Positions 17,614 to 26,113 of a stretch of 64,000 nucleotides of DNA are shown here, one piece after another. The stretch is from contig NZ_LRPC01000001.1 in the NCBI RefSeq assembly GCF_001592965.1, forward strand, positions 434,001-498,000, given 5' to 3'. The DNA is from Roseivirga spongicola (GTDB lineage: Bacteria; Bacteroidota; Bacteroidia; Cytophagales; Cyclobacteriaceae). The notes below the pieces were generated by a model. The model was not told where the DNA came from and searched no databases. It worked only from the letters and a program-made list of their open reading frames with translations. The number at the start of each line of letters is the position of its first letter. Positions within the stretch are counted from its first letter, which is position 1. The position numbers were made by a program, and so were the translations under genes.

Positions 17614-18075
17614 ATGAACATCAGAAAAGGGATCAAATCTGACCTATCACAAGTACTAGAACTTATTCAGGAGTTAGCCGATTATGAAAAAGCCGCTCAT
17701 GAAGTAGAAATAACTCTTACACAATTGGAAGAAGATGGGTTTGGGGAAAACCCAGTCTATGAGTTTTTTGTGGCTGAAAACGAAAGTGAAATTGTTGGCA
17801 TTGCTCTTTATTACTTCAGGTACTCCACCTGGAAAGGAAAAGCCGTTTACCTAGAAGATTTGGTAGTAAAAGGCTCTGAAAGAGGAAAAGGCTACGGACA
17901 ACTTCTTTTAGATTCAATAATTAAAGAAGCAAAACGAACCAACTCCAAGCAGGTAAGATGGCAAGTACTCGATTGGAATGAACCCGCCATTGAATTCTAC
18001 AAGAAACTTGGAGCTGATCTAGATGGGGAGTGGATAAATTGTACACTTACCTCCCAACAAATTCAATCTTACTAA
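17614..18075 (+). CDS. GNAT-family N-acetyltransferase (SSAT-like)
   Basis: 153-aa acetyltransferase using acetyl-CoA. Motif A (VVKGSERGKGYGQLLLDSI, with R/K-GxGxG) and the end motif EPAIEFYKKLGA are clear. The N-terminal LIQELADYEKAAHEV and the acceptor-loop segment FYYFRYSTWKGKAVYLEDL-type pattern resemble spermidine/spermine or thialysine acetyltransferases. It starts 7 nt after the lectin protein and may be co-transcribed with it by chance. Its 3' end overlaps the convergent DUF4286 gene by 4 nt. Substrate (polyamine or similar amine) inferred from family resemblance only. Confidence 0.88.
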   Translation: MNIRKGIKSDLSQVLELIQELADYEKAAHEVEITLTQLEEDGFGENPVYEFFVAENESEIVGIALYYFRYSTWKGKAVYLEDLVVKGSERGKGYGQLLLDSIIKEAKRTNSKQVRWQVLDWNEPAIEFYKKLGADLDGEWINCTLTSQQIQSY

Positions 18076-18374
18076 GCCTCTTCCAACAATGTTCTAAAGG
18101 CTGCAAACTGGTTTGGAAACTTCTGATTAACCTTTAATCTCAATTCTTGAGAGAATGCATTAAGGTACATGGTTATGTTATCCATACTTTCAGCAAAATA
18201 CTGAATGCTATAAGATGACGACTCAGGGTCTTCTGTATTCAATACCTTGAAAATTTTATGATCTACGAACTGATTTGTTTCGAGCACCTCTGGAATGTGA
18301 GTTTCTTTCATCCACTTTAACCACTCTTTTTCAACTCTTTTGTCTATTGCTACCGTTACGTTATAAAGAATCAT
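18072..18374 (-). CDS. DUF4286 family protein
   Basis: 100-aa small cytosolic protein with the DUF4286 pattern MILYNVTVAIDKRVEKEWLK followed by HIPEVLETNQF, an alpha/beta ferredoxin-like fold common in Bacteroidota. A longer frame begins at 18449, but family members begin at MILYNVT, and the extra 25 residues look non-native and would overlap the divergent cruF-like gene; I chose the ATG at 18374. No function known. Convergent with the GNAT gene, overlapping it by 4 nt. Confidence 0.82.
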   Translation of the reverse strand: MILYNVTVAIDKRVEKEWLKWMKETHIPEVLETNQFVDHKIFKVLNTEDPESSSYSIQYFAESMDNITMYLNAFSQELRLKVNQKFPNQFAAFRTLLEEA

Positions 18375-18440
18375 TCTACTGCTGTTTGGCACAAAATTAA
18401 GGCTTATTTTTGTGCTAAACATTTCAATAGTCGTTGAGTT

Positions 18441-19100
18441 TTGAAGCATATGCTATCTAAGGTTGACAACCTACCCTTCGTAAACGAGAACAATGCCTTC
18501 TATCTGCTCTTAGCCATGCACGTTGCTGGAGTAGTAGGCATGAGTATAGACGCATCGAGAGAACTCTTTCAGATGCTCACCCCATTCAACCTTGTGGCCA
18601 CTGCCGCTATTCTTCTTCATTTTGAAAAGATTAAGTCTGGTCAATACTTCTTATTTATTCTACTCACCATAATCATTGGCTTTTTTGTTGAAGTAGCCGG
18701 GGTTCATTCGGGAGTTATTTTTGGTGAGTATAGCTACGGGCCAACTCTTGGATTTAAACTTTGGGATGTACCTCTGGCAATAGGTATAAACTGGGTAATT
18801 ATGATTTATTGCACTGGCTTATTTGCCAGAAGTGTTGCCCATAGCAAGGTTCCAACCATACTAGTTGGTGCTGTTTTAATGACGGCCATTGACATTCTAA
18901 TTGAACCTGTTGCAGTTAAGCTCGATTTTTGGACTTGGGAAGGAAACCATATTCCTCTGCGCAACTACTTAGGTTGGTTTATTACCAGCATAATACTTCA
19001 CACTTTATTTTATTATTTAATGCCGAAGTCAAACAATTCGTTGGCACCTAGACTTTTATATATATTGATCGGCTTTTTTATGGCTTTGAATTTTATTTGA
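18441..19100 (+). CDS. cruF: Carotenoid biosynthesis membrane protein, CruF-like 1',2'-hydratase
   Basis: 219-aa polytopic membrane protein (about seven helices) of the DUF422/CruF carotenoid hydratase family, which adds water across the terminal psi-end double bond of carotenes. Seen: the segment GFFVEVAGVHSGVIFGEYSY and TAIDILIEPVAVKLDFWTWE, with acidic and His residues in the membrane as in the family. In Cytophagales such enzymes make the 1'-hydroxy group of saproxanthin, myxol or flexixanthin. It is the first gene of the carotenoid cluster and is followed after 42 nt by crtZ. An internal ATG three codons in is also possible. Confidence 0.85.
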   Translation: MKHMLSKVDNLPFVNENNAFYLLLAMHVAGVVGMSIDASRELFQMLTPFNLVATAAILLHFEKIKSGQYFLFILLTIIIGFFVEVAGVHSGVIFGEYSYGPTLGFKLWDVPLAIGINWVIMIYCTGLFARSVAHSKVPTILVGAVLMTAIDILIEPVAVKLDFWTWEGNHIPLRNYLGWFITSIILHTLFYYLMPKSNNSLAPRLLYILIGFFMALNFI

Positions 19101-19142
19101 AGCAGTTAAAAACAATTCAATGAACGTACTGTTTGTGAGGAA

Positions 19143-19592
19143 ATGTTAGAGGCAATTTTGTGGACGTTTTTGGGATTTGTTTTGATGGAGGTCTTTTCTT
19201 GGGCCATTCACAAATACCTAATGCATGGTATTTTGTGGAACATTCACAAAACCCATCACACTCACACAAAAGGTTTCTTTGAGCTAAATGATCTCTTTAC
19301 TGTAATTTTTGGTGGAACGGCCATAGCATTAATACTACTAGGCGCAGAGACCTTCGATTACAGGTTCTGGATAGGCTGCGGTATTAGTCTGTATGGTATG
19401 TCTTACTTTATTTTACACGATGTACTCATACACAAAAGGCTGAGTTGGTTTAACAGACCAAAAAGTAAATACCTAAAAGCCATAACCGAGGCTCATAAGG
19501 CTCATCATAGCACTCAAAAAAACAACTCAGTGTCGTTCGGACTATTTGTTGTACCGAGAGAGTTTTGGAAGAAGCAAGGAATAAAGGAGTAA
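19143..19592 (+). CDS. crtZ: Beta-carotene 3-hydroxylase CrtZ
   Basis: 149-aa membrane di-iron hydroxylase adding 3-OH to beta-ionone rings. All four His clusters are visible: HKYLMHG, HKTHHTH, HDVLIHKR and HKAHHS. Length is normal for bacterial CrtZ. It sits between the cruF-like gene and the CarH-like regulator, whose TTG start follows 4 nt after the crtZ stop. Together with crtW it would give a 3-hydroxy-4-keto ring. Confidence 0.93.
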   Translation: MLEAILWTFLGFVLMEVFSWAIHKYLMHGILWNIHKTHHTHTKGFFELNDLFTVIFGGTAIALILLGAETFDYRFWIGCGISLYGMSYFILHDVLIHKRLSWFNRPKSKYLKAITEAHKAHHSTQKNNSVSFGLFVVPREFWKKQGIKE

Positions 19593-19596
19593 AGGT

Positions 19597-20499
19597 TTGG
19601 CAAATTATTCAATTAAAGATTTAGAGCACCTTTCGGGGATTAAAGCTCACACCCTAAGAATCTGGGAACAGAGATACGGATTGATTAATCCTAAAAGAAC
19701 TGATACCAACATACGGTATTACGATCAGGATGATTTGAAGCTCGTACTCAATGTTTCTTTATTAAAAGACAACGGTTTTAAGATCTCCAAAATAGCGGAG
19801 ATGTCTAAGAAAGAGCTGCAGGAAGCTGTAGTAGAAGTATCTGACAAAACAACAAGTTTTGTAGATCAGATCTACGGTCTCACTTTGGCAATGATAGACT
19901 TAGACGAACAGCGTTTTGAGAAAATCATTTCGTCTAGCACCCTAAAAGTAGGCTTTGAGCGCACCATGCTCAACATTATATATCCTTTCCTTTCAAAGAT
20001 TGGAATAATGTGGCTTACTGACGCTGTAAATCCTGCACAGGAGCATTTTATCACTAATTTGATAAGGCAGAAGGTTATTGTAGCCATAGATGGACAATAC
20101 GAGACCTTTGACGAAAAGGCAAAAAAGTACATGCTCTTCCTTCCCGAAGGCGAACTTCACGAACTTGGTTTGCTCTTCGCTAACTATCTAATAAGAGCAA
20201 AAGGTAATAAGGTAATTTATCTGGGTCAGAATATGCCGTTCGATGATCTGTCAATGGTGTACGACACCTATCAACCAGACTACCTCTTTACTATACTTAC
20301 AAATAACAGTAGAGCATTTGACCCGAAGGAATACTTGGCCAATCTTTCTGAACTGTTCCCTAATACAGAAATCTTGGTAAGTGGTAGCCAAATTATTGGA
20401 GAAGATTTAGGCCTACCAGATAATGTAATAGAGGTAGCCAATCCGAACAGAATACTAGAATTCATCAGCGCTCACCAGTCTGAGTCGGTTTCAAAATAA
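19597..20499 (+). CDS. CarH/LitR-like MerR regulator with B12-binding photosensor domain
   Basis: 300 aa: MerR winged helix (residues 1-75, HTLRIWEQRYGLINPKRT), a four-helix B12-binding cap (about 90-165) and a cobalamin-binding Rossmann domain (about 178-295). The adenosylcobalamin photoreceptor signature W-x9-EH is present (Trp139, Glu149, His150), as is the ExHxxG cobalt-ligand motif (Glu186, His188, Gly191). The residue after the Trp is Leu140, whereas Thermus CarH has the light-state His there (from memory). Family role: represses carotenoid genes in the dark and lets go in light. The start is TTG, 4 nt after crtZ, with AAAGGAG upstream. Confidence 0.92.
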   Translation: MANYSIKDLEHLSGIKAHTLRIWEQRYGLINPKRTDTNIRYYDQDDLKLVLNVSLLKDNGFKISKIAEMSKKELQEAVVEVSDKTTSFVDQIYGLTLAMIDLDEQRFEKIISSSTLKVGFERTMLNIIYPFLSKIGIMWLTDAVNPAQEHFITNLIRQKVIVAIDGQYETFDEKAKKYMLFLPEGELHELGLLFANYLIRAKGNKVIYLGQNMPFDDLSMVYDTYQPDYLFTILTNNSRAFDPKEYLANLSELFPNTEILVSGSQIIGEDLGLPDNVIEVANPNRILEFISAHQSESVSK

Positions 20500-20732
20500 T
20501 TTTTTTTTGAATTTATTGAGCTCGCGATGTACCTGCTTCGCGAGCTACAGTCATTCCTATTCATCAATTAGCTCAACCCCTGAGATTAAGGCGTAAGAAG
20601 TGCCGTTTTTCAGCTTTTCCTCCTTTTAGAGCTACTCAAAACCTATATCTAGACACTTTTTTGCGATTGGTTGAATCCATTAGCCAATTTGCCTCGTATA
20701 TATATAGTTACATGTACATACCCGTATAATCA

Positions 20733-20873
20733 TTTTGTTGAATCATTTGTCAACTATCTCTTCCATATTTTAAACAGTCTGATCATTATCTCATTTTTTG
20801 TTTAACCTTATTATTTAAACTTTCCACAAAAAGCTCTTGACTTTTGTTTAATCATTATTGATATTTGTTCAAC
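20733..20873. promoter_or_regulatory. Cluster of TTGT(T)nAA sites, candidate CarH operators
   Basis: Related words: TTTTGTTGAAT (20733-20743), TTTGTCAAC (20746-20754), TTTTGTTTAAC (20796-20806), TTTTGTTTAAT (20842-20852) and TTTGTTCAAC (20864-20873). The last two sit inside or just after the sigma-gene promoter. MerR relatives such as MlrA bind TTGTACA-type half sites, so a TTGT core is plausible for this regulator. Binding is inferred from position and repetition. Confidence 0.5.
20838..20867 (+). promoter_or_regulatory. Predicted promoter of the ECF sigma/crt genes
   Basis: TTG (20838-20840), 19-nt spacer, GATATTTG (20860-20867), one base from the Bacteroidota TAnnTTTG. The start of transcription would fall near 20874, 15 nt before the chosen ATG at 20889. 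It overlaps two of the putative operator sites. Confidence 0.5.
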
Positions 20874-20888
20874 ATAAAAGCAAAAGTT

Positions 20889-21395
20889 ATGACAGCTCTA
20901 GAATACAGTTACACAATTACACAAATGACTAAATCTCTGAAGCCATTTGCTTTGAAGTTGACAAAGGATACCGAAGACGCTAATGATTTACTTCAGGAGA
21001 CATTAATGAAGGCCTATAGAAACAGAGAGAAATTCTCTGAAGGCACAAATCTGAAAGCGTGGTTATATACTATAATGAAGAACACTTTTATTACCAATTA
21101 TCAGAGAATGGTAAGAAGAGGAACCTTCATTGATACTACAGATAATTTACACTTTATCAATTCTAGCGATGTAAACATCGAGAATGGAGCGTATGGCAAC
21201 TTTGCCATGAAAGACATTACAGCGGCAATTGAGTCGTTAGATGATGTTTATAAAACTCCATTTATGATGTATTTCAGAGGTTTTAAATATCATGAGATTG
21301 CCGATAGACTTGAAATTCCTATTGGTACAGTGAAAAATAGAATTCACATTGCCAGAAAGCAACTCAAAGAAAAATTAAGAACATACAGAAGCTAG
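20889..21395 (+). CDS. ECF-type RNA polymerase sigma factor of the carotenoid cluster
   Basis: 168 aa with sigma region 2 (about residues 15-80: DANDLLQETLMKAYRNREKF, LKAWLYTIMKN) and region 4 (about 105-160: TPFMMYFRGFKYHEIADRL, IPIGTVKNRIHIARKQLKEK). A TTG eight codons upstream is possible, but it lies in the -7 element of the predicted promoter, so I use the ATG at 20889. It is followed after 16 nt by crtI. No anti-sigma factor gene is adjacent, which suggests control by transcription, probably by the CarH-like repressor, as in light-induced carotenoid systems of other phyla. Confidence 0.9.
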   Translation: MTALEYSYTITQMTKSLKPFALKLTKDTEDANDLLQETLMKAYRNREKFSEGTNLKAWLYTIMKNTFITNYQRMVRRGTFIDTTDNLHFINSSDVNIENGAYGNFAMKDITAAIESLDDVYKTPFMMYFRGFKYHEIADRLEIPIGTVKNRIHIARKQLKEKLRTYRS

Positions 21396-21411
21396 TGCTA
21401 GTTTAGCTTTA

Positions 21412-22887
21412 ATGAATAAGAAAACAGCACTAGTTATTGGTTCCGGTTTTTCAGGCCTTTCTGCCGCCATCAACTTGGCTCACAAAGGTTTTGAGGTAAA
21501 AATTCTGGAAAAGAATAACTCCATTGGAGGAAGAGCCCGACAGTTTAGCGAGTCGGGCTTTACTTTTGATATGGGGCCTAGTTGGTACTGGATGCCCGAT
21601 GTTTTTGAAAGTTTCTTCAACAAATTCGGAAAATCGGTTACCGATTATTACGATTTAGTCAGGCTAGACCCTTCATATCAGGTAGTTTATGAAAATGGAG
21701 ATGCTATGCCAATTCCAGCCCAAATGGCCGAGCTTAAAAAGCTATTCGACTCTATTGAGCCGGGCTCTGGTGTTCAATTGGATGAATTTCTAAAACAGGC
21801 TGCTTACAAATATGAAGTAGGCATTAACCAACTGGTGTATAAGCCAGGCAGGACCCTCACAGAATTTGCTGACCCTAAACTACTAATTGATGTAGTTAGA
21901 ATGGATATCTTCCAATCTATGGCTAAGCATGTAAGAAAATACTTTAAGCACCCCAAGCTAATTCAGCTCATGGAGTTTCCGGTGTTGTTTCTTGGTGCCC
22001 TTCCTGAAAATACCCCTGCGCTTTATAGTTTAATGAACTATGCAGATATGGCTTTAGGTACTTGGTACCCAAAGGGTGGCATGTTCAAAATTGTTGAGGC
22101 AATGGCATCTTTGGCCGAAGAGCTAGGCGTGGAAATACTTACAGACCATGAAGTAACATCTATAGAAACCAAAAGCGGCAAGGTTTCTTCAGTAGAAACA
22201 GTGCGAGGCTCCTATTCTGCAGATGTTGTGGTGGCAGGAGCGGATTATCATCATGTAGATGATAAATTATTGAGCAAAGCCGATAGAAACTACTCAGAGA
22301 AATACTGGGACAAGCGAGTACTTGCCCCATCTTCTTTACTTTATTACGTGGGACTAAATAAAAAACTGGACGGCCTACTCCATCACAATTTGTTTTTTGA
22401 TACGGACTTTACCCCGCATGCCCATAATATTTATACCGATCCTAAGTGGCCTGATAATCCGTTATTCTACGCATCACTAACTTCAAAAACTGATGACACA
22501 GTAGCCCCTGAAGGTCATGAGAATTTATTCTTGCTAATACCTGTAGCACCAGGACTAGAAGACAATGAAGAAATAAGAGATCATTACTTTAAGCTTATAG
22601 TAAAAAGAATGGAGGAATACTGCGGACAATCCATTTTGGAACACGTGGTATACAAGAGAAGCTTTGCGCACAAAGACTTTGTTAGCGATTACCATTCATT
22701 TAAGGGCAACGCTTATGGCTTGGCCAATACATTGAAACAAACCGCCATTCTGAAGCCTAGCCTTAAAAATAAGCATGTAAAAAACCTGTACTACACAGGT
22801 CAATTAACTGTTCCCGGGCCAGGGGTTCCTCCGAGTTTAATATCGGGAATTGTGGTGGCCAATGAAATTGTAAAAGACTTGGCTTAA
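21412..22887 (+). CDS. crtI: Phytoene desaturase CrtI
   Basis: 491-aa FAD-dependent membrane-associated enzyme that desaturates phytoene to lycopene. Seen: N-terminal dinucleotide-binding GSGFSGLSAAINLAHKGFEV, the CrtI-type MGPSWYWMPDVF stretch, and the C-terminal signature YYTGQLTVPGPGVPPSLISG. Length is normal. It could in principle be a CrtD-type 3,4-desaturase, but the N-terminal and C-terminal patterns match phytoene desaturase and crtB follows 32 nt downstream, the usual pair. Confidence 0.93.
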   Translation: MNKKTALVIGSGFSGLSAAINLAHKGFEVKILEKNNSIGGRARQFSESGFTFDMGPSWYWMPDVFESFFNKFGKSVTDYYDLVRLDPSYQVVYENGDAMPIPAQMAELKKLFDSIEPGSGVQLDEFLKQAAYKYEVGINQLVYKPGRTLTEFADPKLLIDVVRMDIFQSMAKHVRKYFKHPKLIQLMEFPVLFLGALPENTPALYSLMNYADMALGTWYPKGGMFKIVEAMASLAEELGVEILTDHEVTSIETKSGKVSSVETVRGSYSADVVVAGADYHHVDDKLLSKADRNYSEKYWDKRVLAPSSLLYYVGLNKKLDGLLHHNLFFDTDFTPHAHNIYTDPKWPDNPLFYASLTSKTDDTVAPEGHENLFLLIPVAPGLEDNEEIRDHYFKLIVKRMEEYCGQSILEHVVYKRSFAHKDFVSDYHSFKGNAYGLANTLKQTAILKPSLKNKHVKNLYYTGQLTVPGPGVPPSLISGIVVANEIVKDLA

Positions 22888-22919
22888 ACCTCTTACACAT
22901 AATTTAGTTATCTTAACTC

Positions 22920-23753
22920 ATGGATCTGTTCGATCAAACCACATTGGAATGTAGCAAGCTTATCACTCAACGGTACAGCACTTCGTTCACTTTAGGTATA
23001 AAAACCCTGCACAAGAAGCTGCACTTCCCGATCTACGCCATTTATGGCTTTGTTCGCTATGCAGATGAAATTGTAGATACCTTCCATGATAAAGACAAAG
23101 CAAGGCTACTGGATGAATTTGAAGAGAATACGTTCAAGGCAATTGCACAACAAGTGAGTCTCAACCCAGTACTTCATGCTTTTCAACTTATAGTAAACAA
23201 ATACGAGATAGACCATGAGCTTATTCGGTCTTTCTTACACTCTATGAGGTTAGACCTCAGTGAAACCGTTTATAATCAAGACGGGTATGAAGAATATATA
23301 TATGGTTCGGCAGAAGTAGTTGGCCTAATGTGCTTGAAGGTCTTTTGCAACGGAGACAATACCCAGTATGAAGAGCTATTACCTCCTGCCAAAAAGTTAG
23401 GAGCAGCGTTTCAGAAAGTAAACTTCATCAGGGACATTAAAAGTGATTATGAAGAAAGAGGAAGGGTTTATTTTCCTGGTGTAGACTTTAACGATTTTAG
23501 TCTAACAGCCAAAGAAGCCATTGAAGCCGATATTCAGAAAGACTTTGACGATGCATTAATAGGCATTAAGAAGCTTCCGAAAGAAGCAAGGTTAGGCGTG
23601 TATTTAGCCTACAAGTATTACCTGAAGCTCTTTAATAAAATTAAAAAATGTCCTCCTTCTAGAATTAAGGAAGAGAGAATTCGAATTCCCGATGCTAGAA
23701 AGTTTGGCATTTTAGTAGGCATTTACTTTAAGCACAGAATCCACACAATTTGA
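22920..23753 (+). CDS. crtB: Phytoene synthase CrtB
   Basis: 277-aa prenyl transferase joining two geranylgeranyl diphosphates into phytoene. Both Asp-rich motifs are present: YADEIVD (about residues 41-47) and NFIRDIKSDYEERGRVYFPG. Length is slightly short but within the bacterial range. It directly follows crtI. The substrate comes from the MEP pathway, to which ispH, the next gene, contributes. Confidence 0.95.
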   Translation: MDLFDQTTLECSKLITQRYSTSFTLGIKTLHKKLHFPIYAIYGFVRYADEIVDTFHDKDKARLLDEFEENTFKAIAQQVSLNPVLHAFQLIVNKYEIDHELIRSFLHSMRLDLSETVYNQDGYEEYIYGSAEVVGLMCLKVFCNGDNTQYEELLPPAKKLGAAFQKVNFIRDIKSDYEERGRVYFPGVDFNDFSLTAKEAIEADIQKDFDDALIGIKKLPKEARLGVYLAYKYYLKLFNKIKKCPPSRIKEERIRIPDARKFGILVGIYFKHRIHTI

Positions 23754-23823
23754 TTTTGACTGATTAATTAGTGCTACAGAAACTAAATCTCAAACATAAA
23801 TATTCATTCTAGGTTATGCTATT

Positions 23824-24669
23824 ATGTTTAATCTCAGTGTAGATATCGACAACAATTCTGGCTTCTGCTTTGGTGTGGTATACGCCATAGAAATGGCTGA
23901 AGACATTCTGGAAGAAGAGGGAAATCTCTATTGTCTAGGAGATATAGTACACAATGATGAGGAGGTTAAGCGCCTAGAAAAGAAAGGGTTGAAAATCATC
24001 AACCATGAGCAGCTTAAGCTGCTTACAAATGCTAAAGTGCTCATTAGAGCCCATGGCGAGCCACCTGCCACATATCAAATGGCACTTCAAAACAACTTAG
24101 AGTTAATTGATGCATCTTGCCCAGTGGTTTTAAAGCTTCAGAATAGAATCAAAAACAGCTTCGATAAAGAAGAGCAGATATACATTTACGGTAAACATGG
24201 CCACGCAGAAGTAGTAGGTCTTTTAGGCCAAACCAATAATGAAGCCGTTGTCTTTCAAGATATAGCAGAACTAGATATTCCAACATTACCACGAGAGCTC
24301 ACCCTCTATTCTCAAACCACCAAAAGCACAGACAAATTTTACGAGATCAATAGAATACTTGAGGAAAACGGAATCACTGTAAAAACCAATGATACCATTT
24401 GTCGACAGGTATCGAATCGCGATAAAGAGTTAAGAGATTTTGCCAGAAAGTTTGATGTAGTCGTTTTTGTAAGCGGCACAAAATCTTCTAACGGTAAAGT
24501 GCTGTACAGAATATGTGCCGATCAGAATCCAAGAACACATTTTGTCTCATCGCTTGCAGATGTAAAATCTGAGTGGTTCGGGAAAAACGAAAGTGTTGGT
24601 ATTTGCGGAGCTACTTCTACTCCAATGTGGTTGATGGAAGAAATTAAATCACACCTTCAAAAGCTATAA
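23824..24669 (+). CDS. ispH: 4-hydroxy-3-methylbut-2-enyl diphosphate reductase
   Basis: 281-aa [4Fe-4S] enzyme making IPP and DMAPP in the last MEP-pathway step. Seen: cluster Cys in SGFCFGV, DASCPVV and DTICRQVSNR, the HNDEEVKRLE and RAHGEPP blocks, the GHAEVVG motif with catalytic His-x-Glu, SSNG and GATSTP. The position in the crt cluster suggests co-induction of precursor supply with pigment synthesis. All key residues are present. Confidence 0.95.
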   Translation: MFNLSVDIDNNSGFCFGVVYAIEMAEDILEEEGNLYCLGDIVHNDEEVKRLEKKGLKIINHEQLKLLTNAKVLIRAHGEPPATYQMALQNNLELIDASCPVVLKLQNRIKNSFDKEEQIYIYGKHGHAEVVGLLGQTNNEAVVFQDIAELDIPTLPRELTLYSQTTKSTDKFYEINRILEENGITVKTNDTICRQVSNRDKELRDFARKFDVVVFVSGTKSSNGKVLYRICADQNPRTHFVSSLADVKSEWFGKNESVGICGATSTPMWLMEEIKSHLQKL

Positions 24670-24684
24670 TCGTTAATTTTAGGC

Positions 24685-25383
24685 ATGGCCGGAGCCAAGT
24701 CAAATACTGGAGTTTATGTTGCCCTTGCCATAATTATTTTATGGTTTGCCACTTTAGCCTTTGCCTTGCAATGGCAACTAGAGTTTGACTCGCCAGTTAC
24801 CTATTTGCTTATTCTTTTGCTGACCCATTTATATACTGGGCTATTTATAACTGCTCATGACGCAATGCACGGAACAGTGGCCAAAAGCCTTAAACTCAAC
24901 CATGCTATTGGCCATTTCACCTCGTTATTATTCAGCTTTAACTTTTACAGAAGGTTGTTTCCAAAACATCATGAACATCATAGGTATGTAGCTACAGACA
25001 AAGACCCAGACTACCACAGAGGCAACTTCTTTTCTTGGTATCTAAGCTTTTTGAAGCAGTACCTAAATATTTGGCAAATTCTACTCATGGCCATAAGCTT
25101 CAACATTCTAAAGCTTTTCTTACCCACGGAAAACCTTATTGTATTTTGGATGCTGCCAGCGGTACTTTCTACTTTACAGTTGTTCTATTTTGGCACTTAC
25201 CTACCCCATAGAGGAGAACACAAACAAGACAACATTCATAAGTCTAATAGTCAGAAGCTTAATCATGTTTGGGCATTTTTAAGCTGCTATTTCTTTGGCT
25301 ACCACTACGAACACCATGCCTCTCCAGGCACGCCATGGTGGCAACTCTGGAAGGTTAAAGAGAAATACGAAACCAGTAAATAA
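24685..25383 (+). CDS. crtW: Beta-carotene ketolase CrtW-like di-iron enzyme
   Basis: 232-aa membrane fatty-acid-desaturase-fold protein. The His motifs fit CrtW: ITAHDAMHG, FPKHHEHHRYV and GYHYEHHASPGTPWWQLW, with a further LPHRGEH. CrtW puts a 4-keto group on beta-ionone rings. The gene starts 15 nt after ispH and ends the cluster at a bidirectional terminator. The position of the keto group on the final pigment is inferred. Confidence 0.88.
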   Translation: MAGAKSNTGVYVALAIIILWFATLAFALQWQLEFDSPVTYLLILLLTHLYTGLFITAHDAMHGTVAKSLKLNHAIGHFTSLLFSFNFYRRLFPKHHEHHRYVATDKDPDYHRGNFFSWYLSFLKQYLNIWQILLMAISFNILKLFLPTENLIVFWMLPAVLSTLQLFYFGTYLPHRGEHKQDNIHKSNSQKLNHVWAFLSCYFFGYHYEHHASPGTPWWQLWKVKEKYETSK

Positions 25384-25415
25384 AAAGGCTACTCGCATTT
25401 CTACAAGTAGCCTTT
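25384..25415. terminator. Bidirectional terminator between crtW and the ABC ATPase gene
   Basis: AAAGGCTACT (25384-25393) and AGTAGCCTTT (25406-25415) form a 10-bp perfect stem with a 12-nt loop. The minus strand continues into TTTTTATTTA, the plus strand into TAAGGTGTTTTC. It separates two convergent transcripts. Confidence 0.8.
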
Positions 25416-25438
25416 AAGGTGTTTTCTATCTGTTTTTC

Positions 25439-26113
25439 TTAATGTCTATCGTCTTTTTCTACAGCACCATCCACAATGTTAATTGTTCTATTTCCGTAGG
25501 CTGCATTCTCCTTTGAGTGGGTTACCTGAACAATGGTCATCCCTTCACTATTTAATTTCTGGAACAACTTCATTATTTCTTCTGCTTGATCTGAGTGCAG
25601 GTTACCCGTAGGCTCATCGGCCAAGAGTAGTTTTGGCTCACCTATTAAAGCCCTAGCTACACCAACCAACTGCTGCTGGCCACCTGAAAGCTGCTCTGGA
25701 AAAAGGTCTTTCTTCGCCACCATTTGGAACCTATCCAACATTTCGGCCACCATACTTTTTCTCTCTTTCGACTTTACGCCTTTGTATAGCAAAGGCGTCT
25801 CAATGTTTTCATAAACTGTCAATTCATCGATCAAATGATAGGCCTGAAAAACAAAGCCAATGTGATGTTTGTGTAAATCGGAGCGCTTACGTTCTTTCAT
25901 TCTATGAATAGGCTCATCAAAGAAGTAATACTCTCCCTGAGAAGGTTCGTCTAGCATTCCAATAATGTTCATTAAAGTAGACTTTCCTGCACCCGATGGC
26001 CCCATAATAGTTACAAACTCACCTTGCTCTATGTCTAAATCAATTCCTTTTAGAATGAATGTTCTCTGGTATTTTGAGTCGACAAATTTGTCGATGTCGC
26101 GTAGTTTAATCAT
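25439..26113 (-). CDS. ABC transporter ATP-binding protein (MacB/LolD type)
   Basis: 224-aa ATPase. Walker [10 protein letters not shown] (about residues 38-46), Q-loop FVFQAYHL, signature [15 protein letters not shown], Walker [12 protein letters not shown] and the switch His in QVTHS are all present. The family pairs with FtsX/MacB permeases for export of macrolides, lipoproteins or peptides by a mechanotransmission mechanism. The permease gene lies upstream on the same strand, 137 nt away. Substrate unknown. Confidence 0.93.
   Translation of the reverse strand: MIKLRDIDKFVDSKYQRTFILKGIDLDIEQGEFVTIMGPSGAGKSTLMNIIGMLDEPSQGEYYFFDEPIHRMKERKRSDLHKHHIGFVFQAYHLIDELTVYENIETPLLYKGVKSKERKSMVAEMLDRFQMVAKKDLFPEQLSGGQQQLVGVARALIGEPKLLLADEPTGNLHSDQAEEIMKLFQKLNSEGMTIVQVTHSKENAAYGNRTINIVDGAVEKDDRH

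Larger units (their letters stand above)
20500..20888. other. 389-nt regulatory region between carH-like gene and ECF sigma gene
   Basis: No gene seen. It holds a perfect 9-bp hairpin AGCTCGCGA/TCGCGAGCT (20519-20527 with 20538-20546) 20 nt after the regulator stop, an AT-rich tract with TATATATATAG near 20700, five TTGT-containing operator-like sites between 20733 and 20873, and a promoter at 20838-20867. It is the main control region of the downstream crtI-crtB-ispH-crtW genes. Confidence 0.6.

Noticed and set aside
18375-18449. N-terminal extension of the DUF4286 gene to an ATG at 18449
   Set aside because: The extra 25 residues do not fit the family start MILYNVT and would overlap the divergent cruF-like gene.
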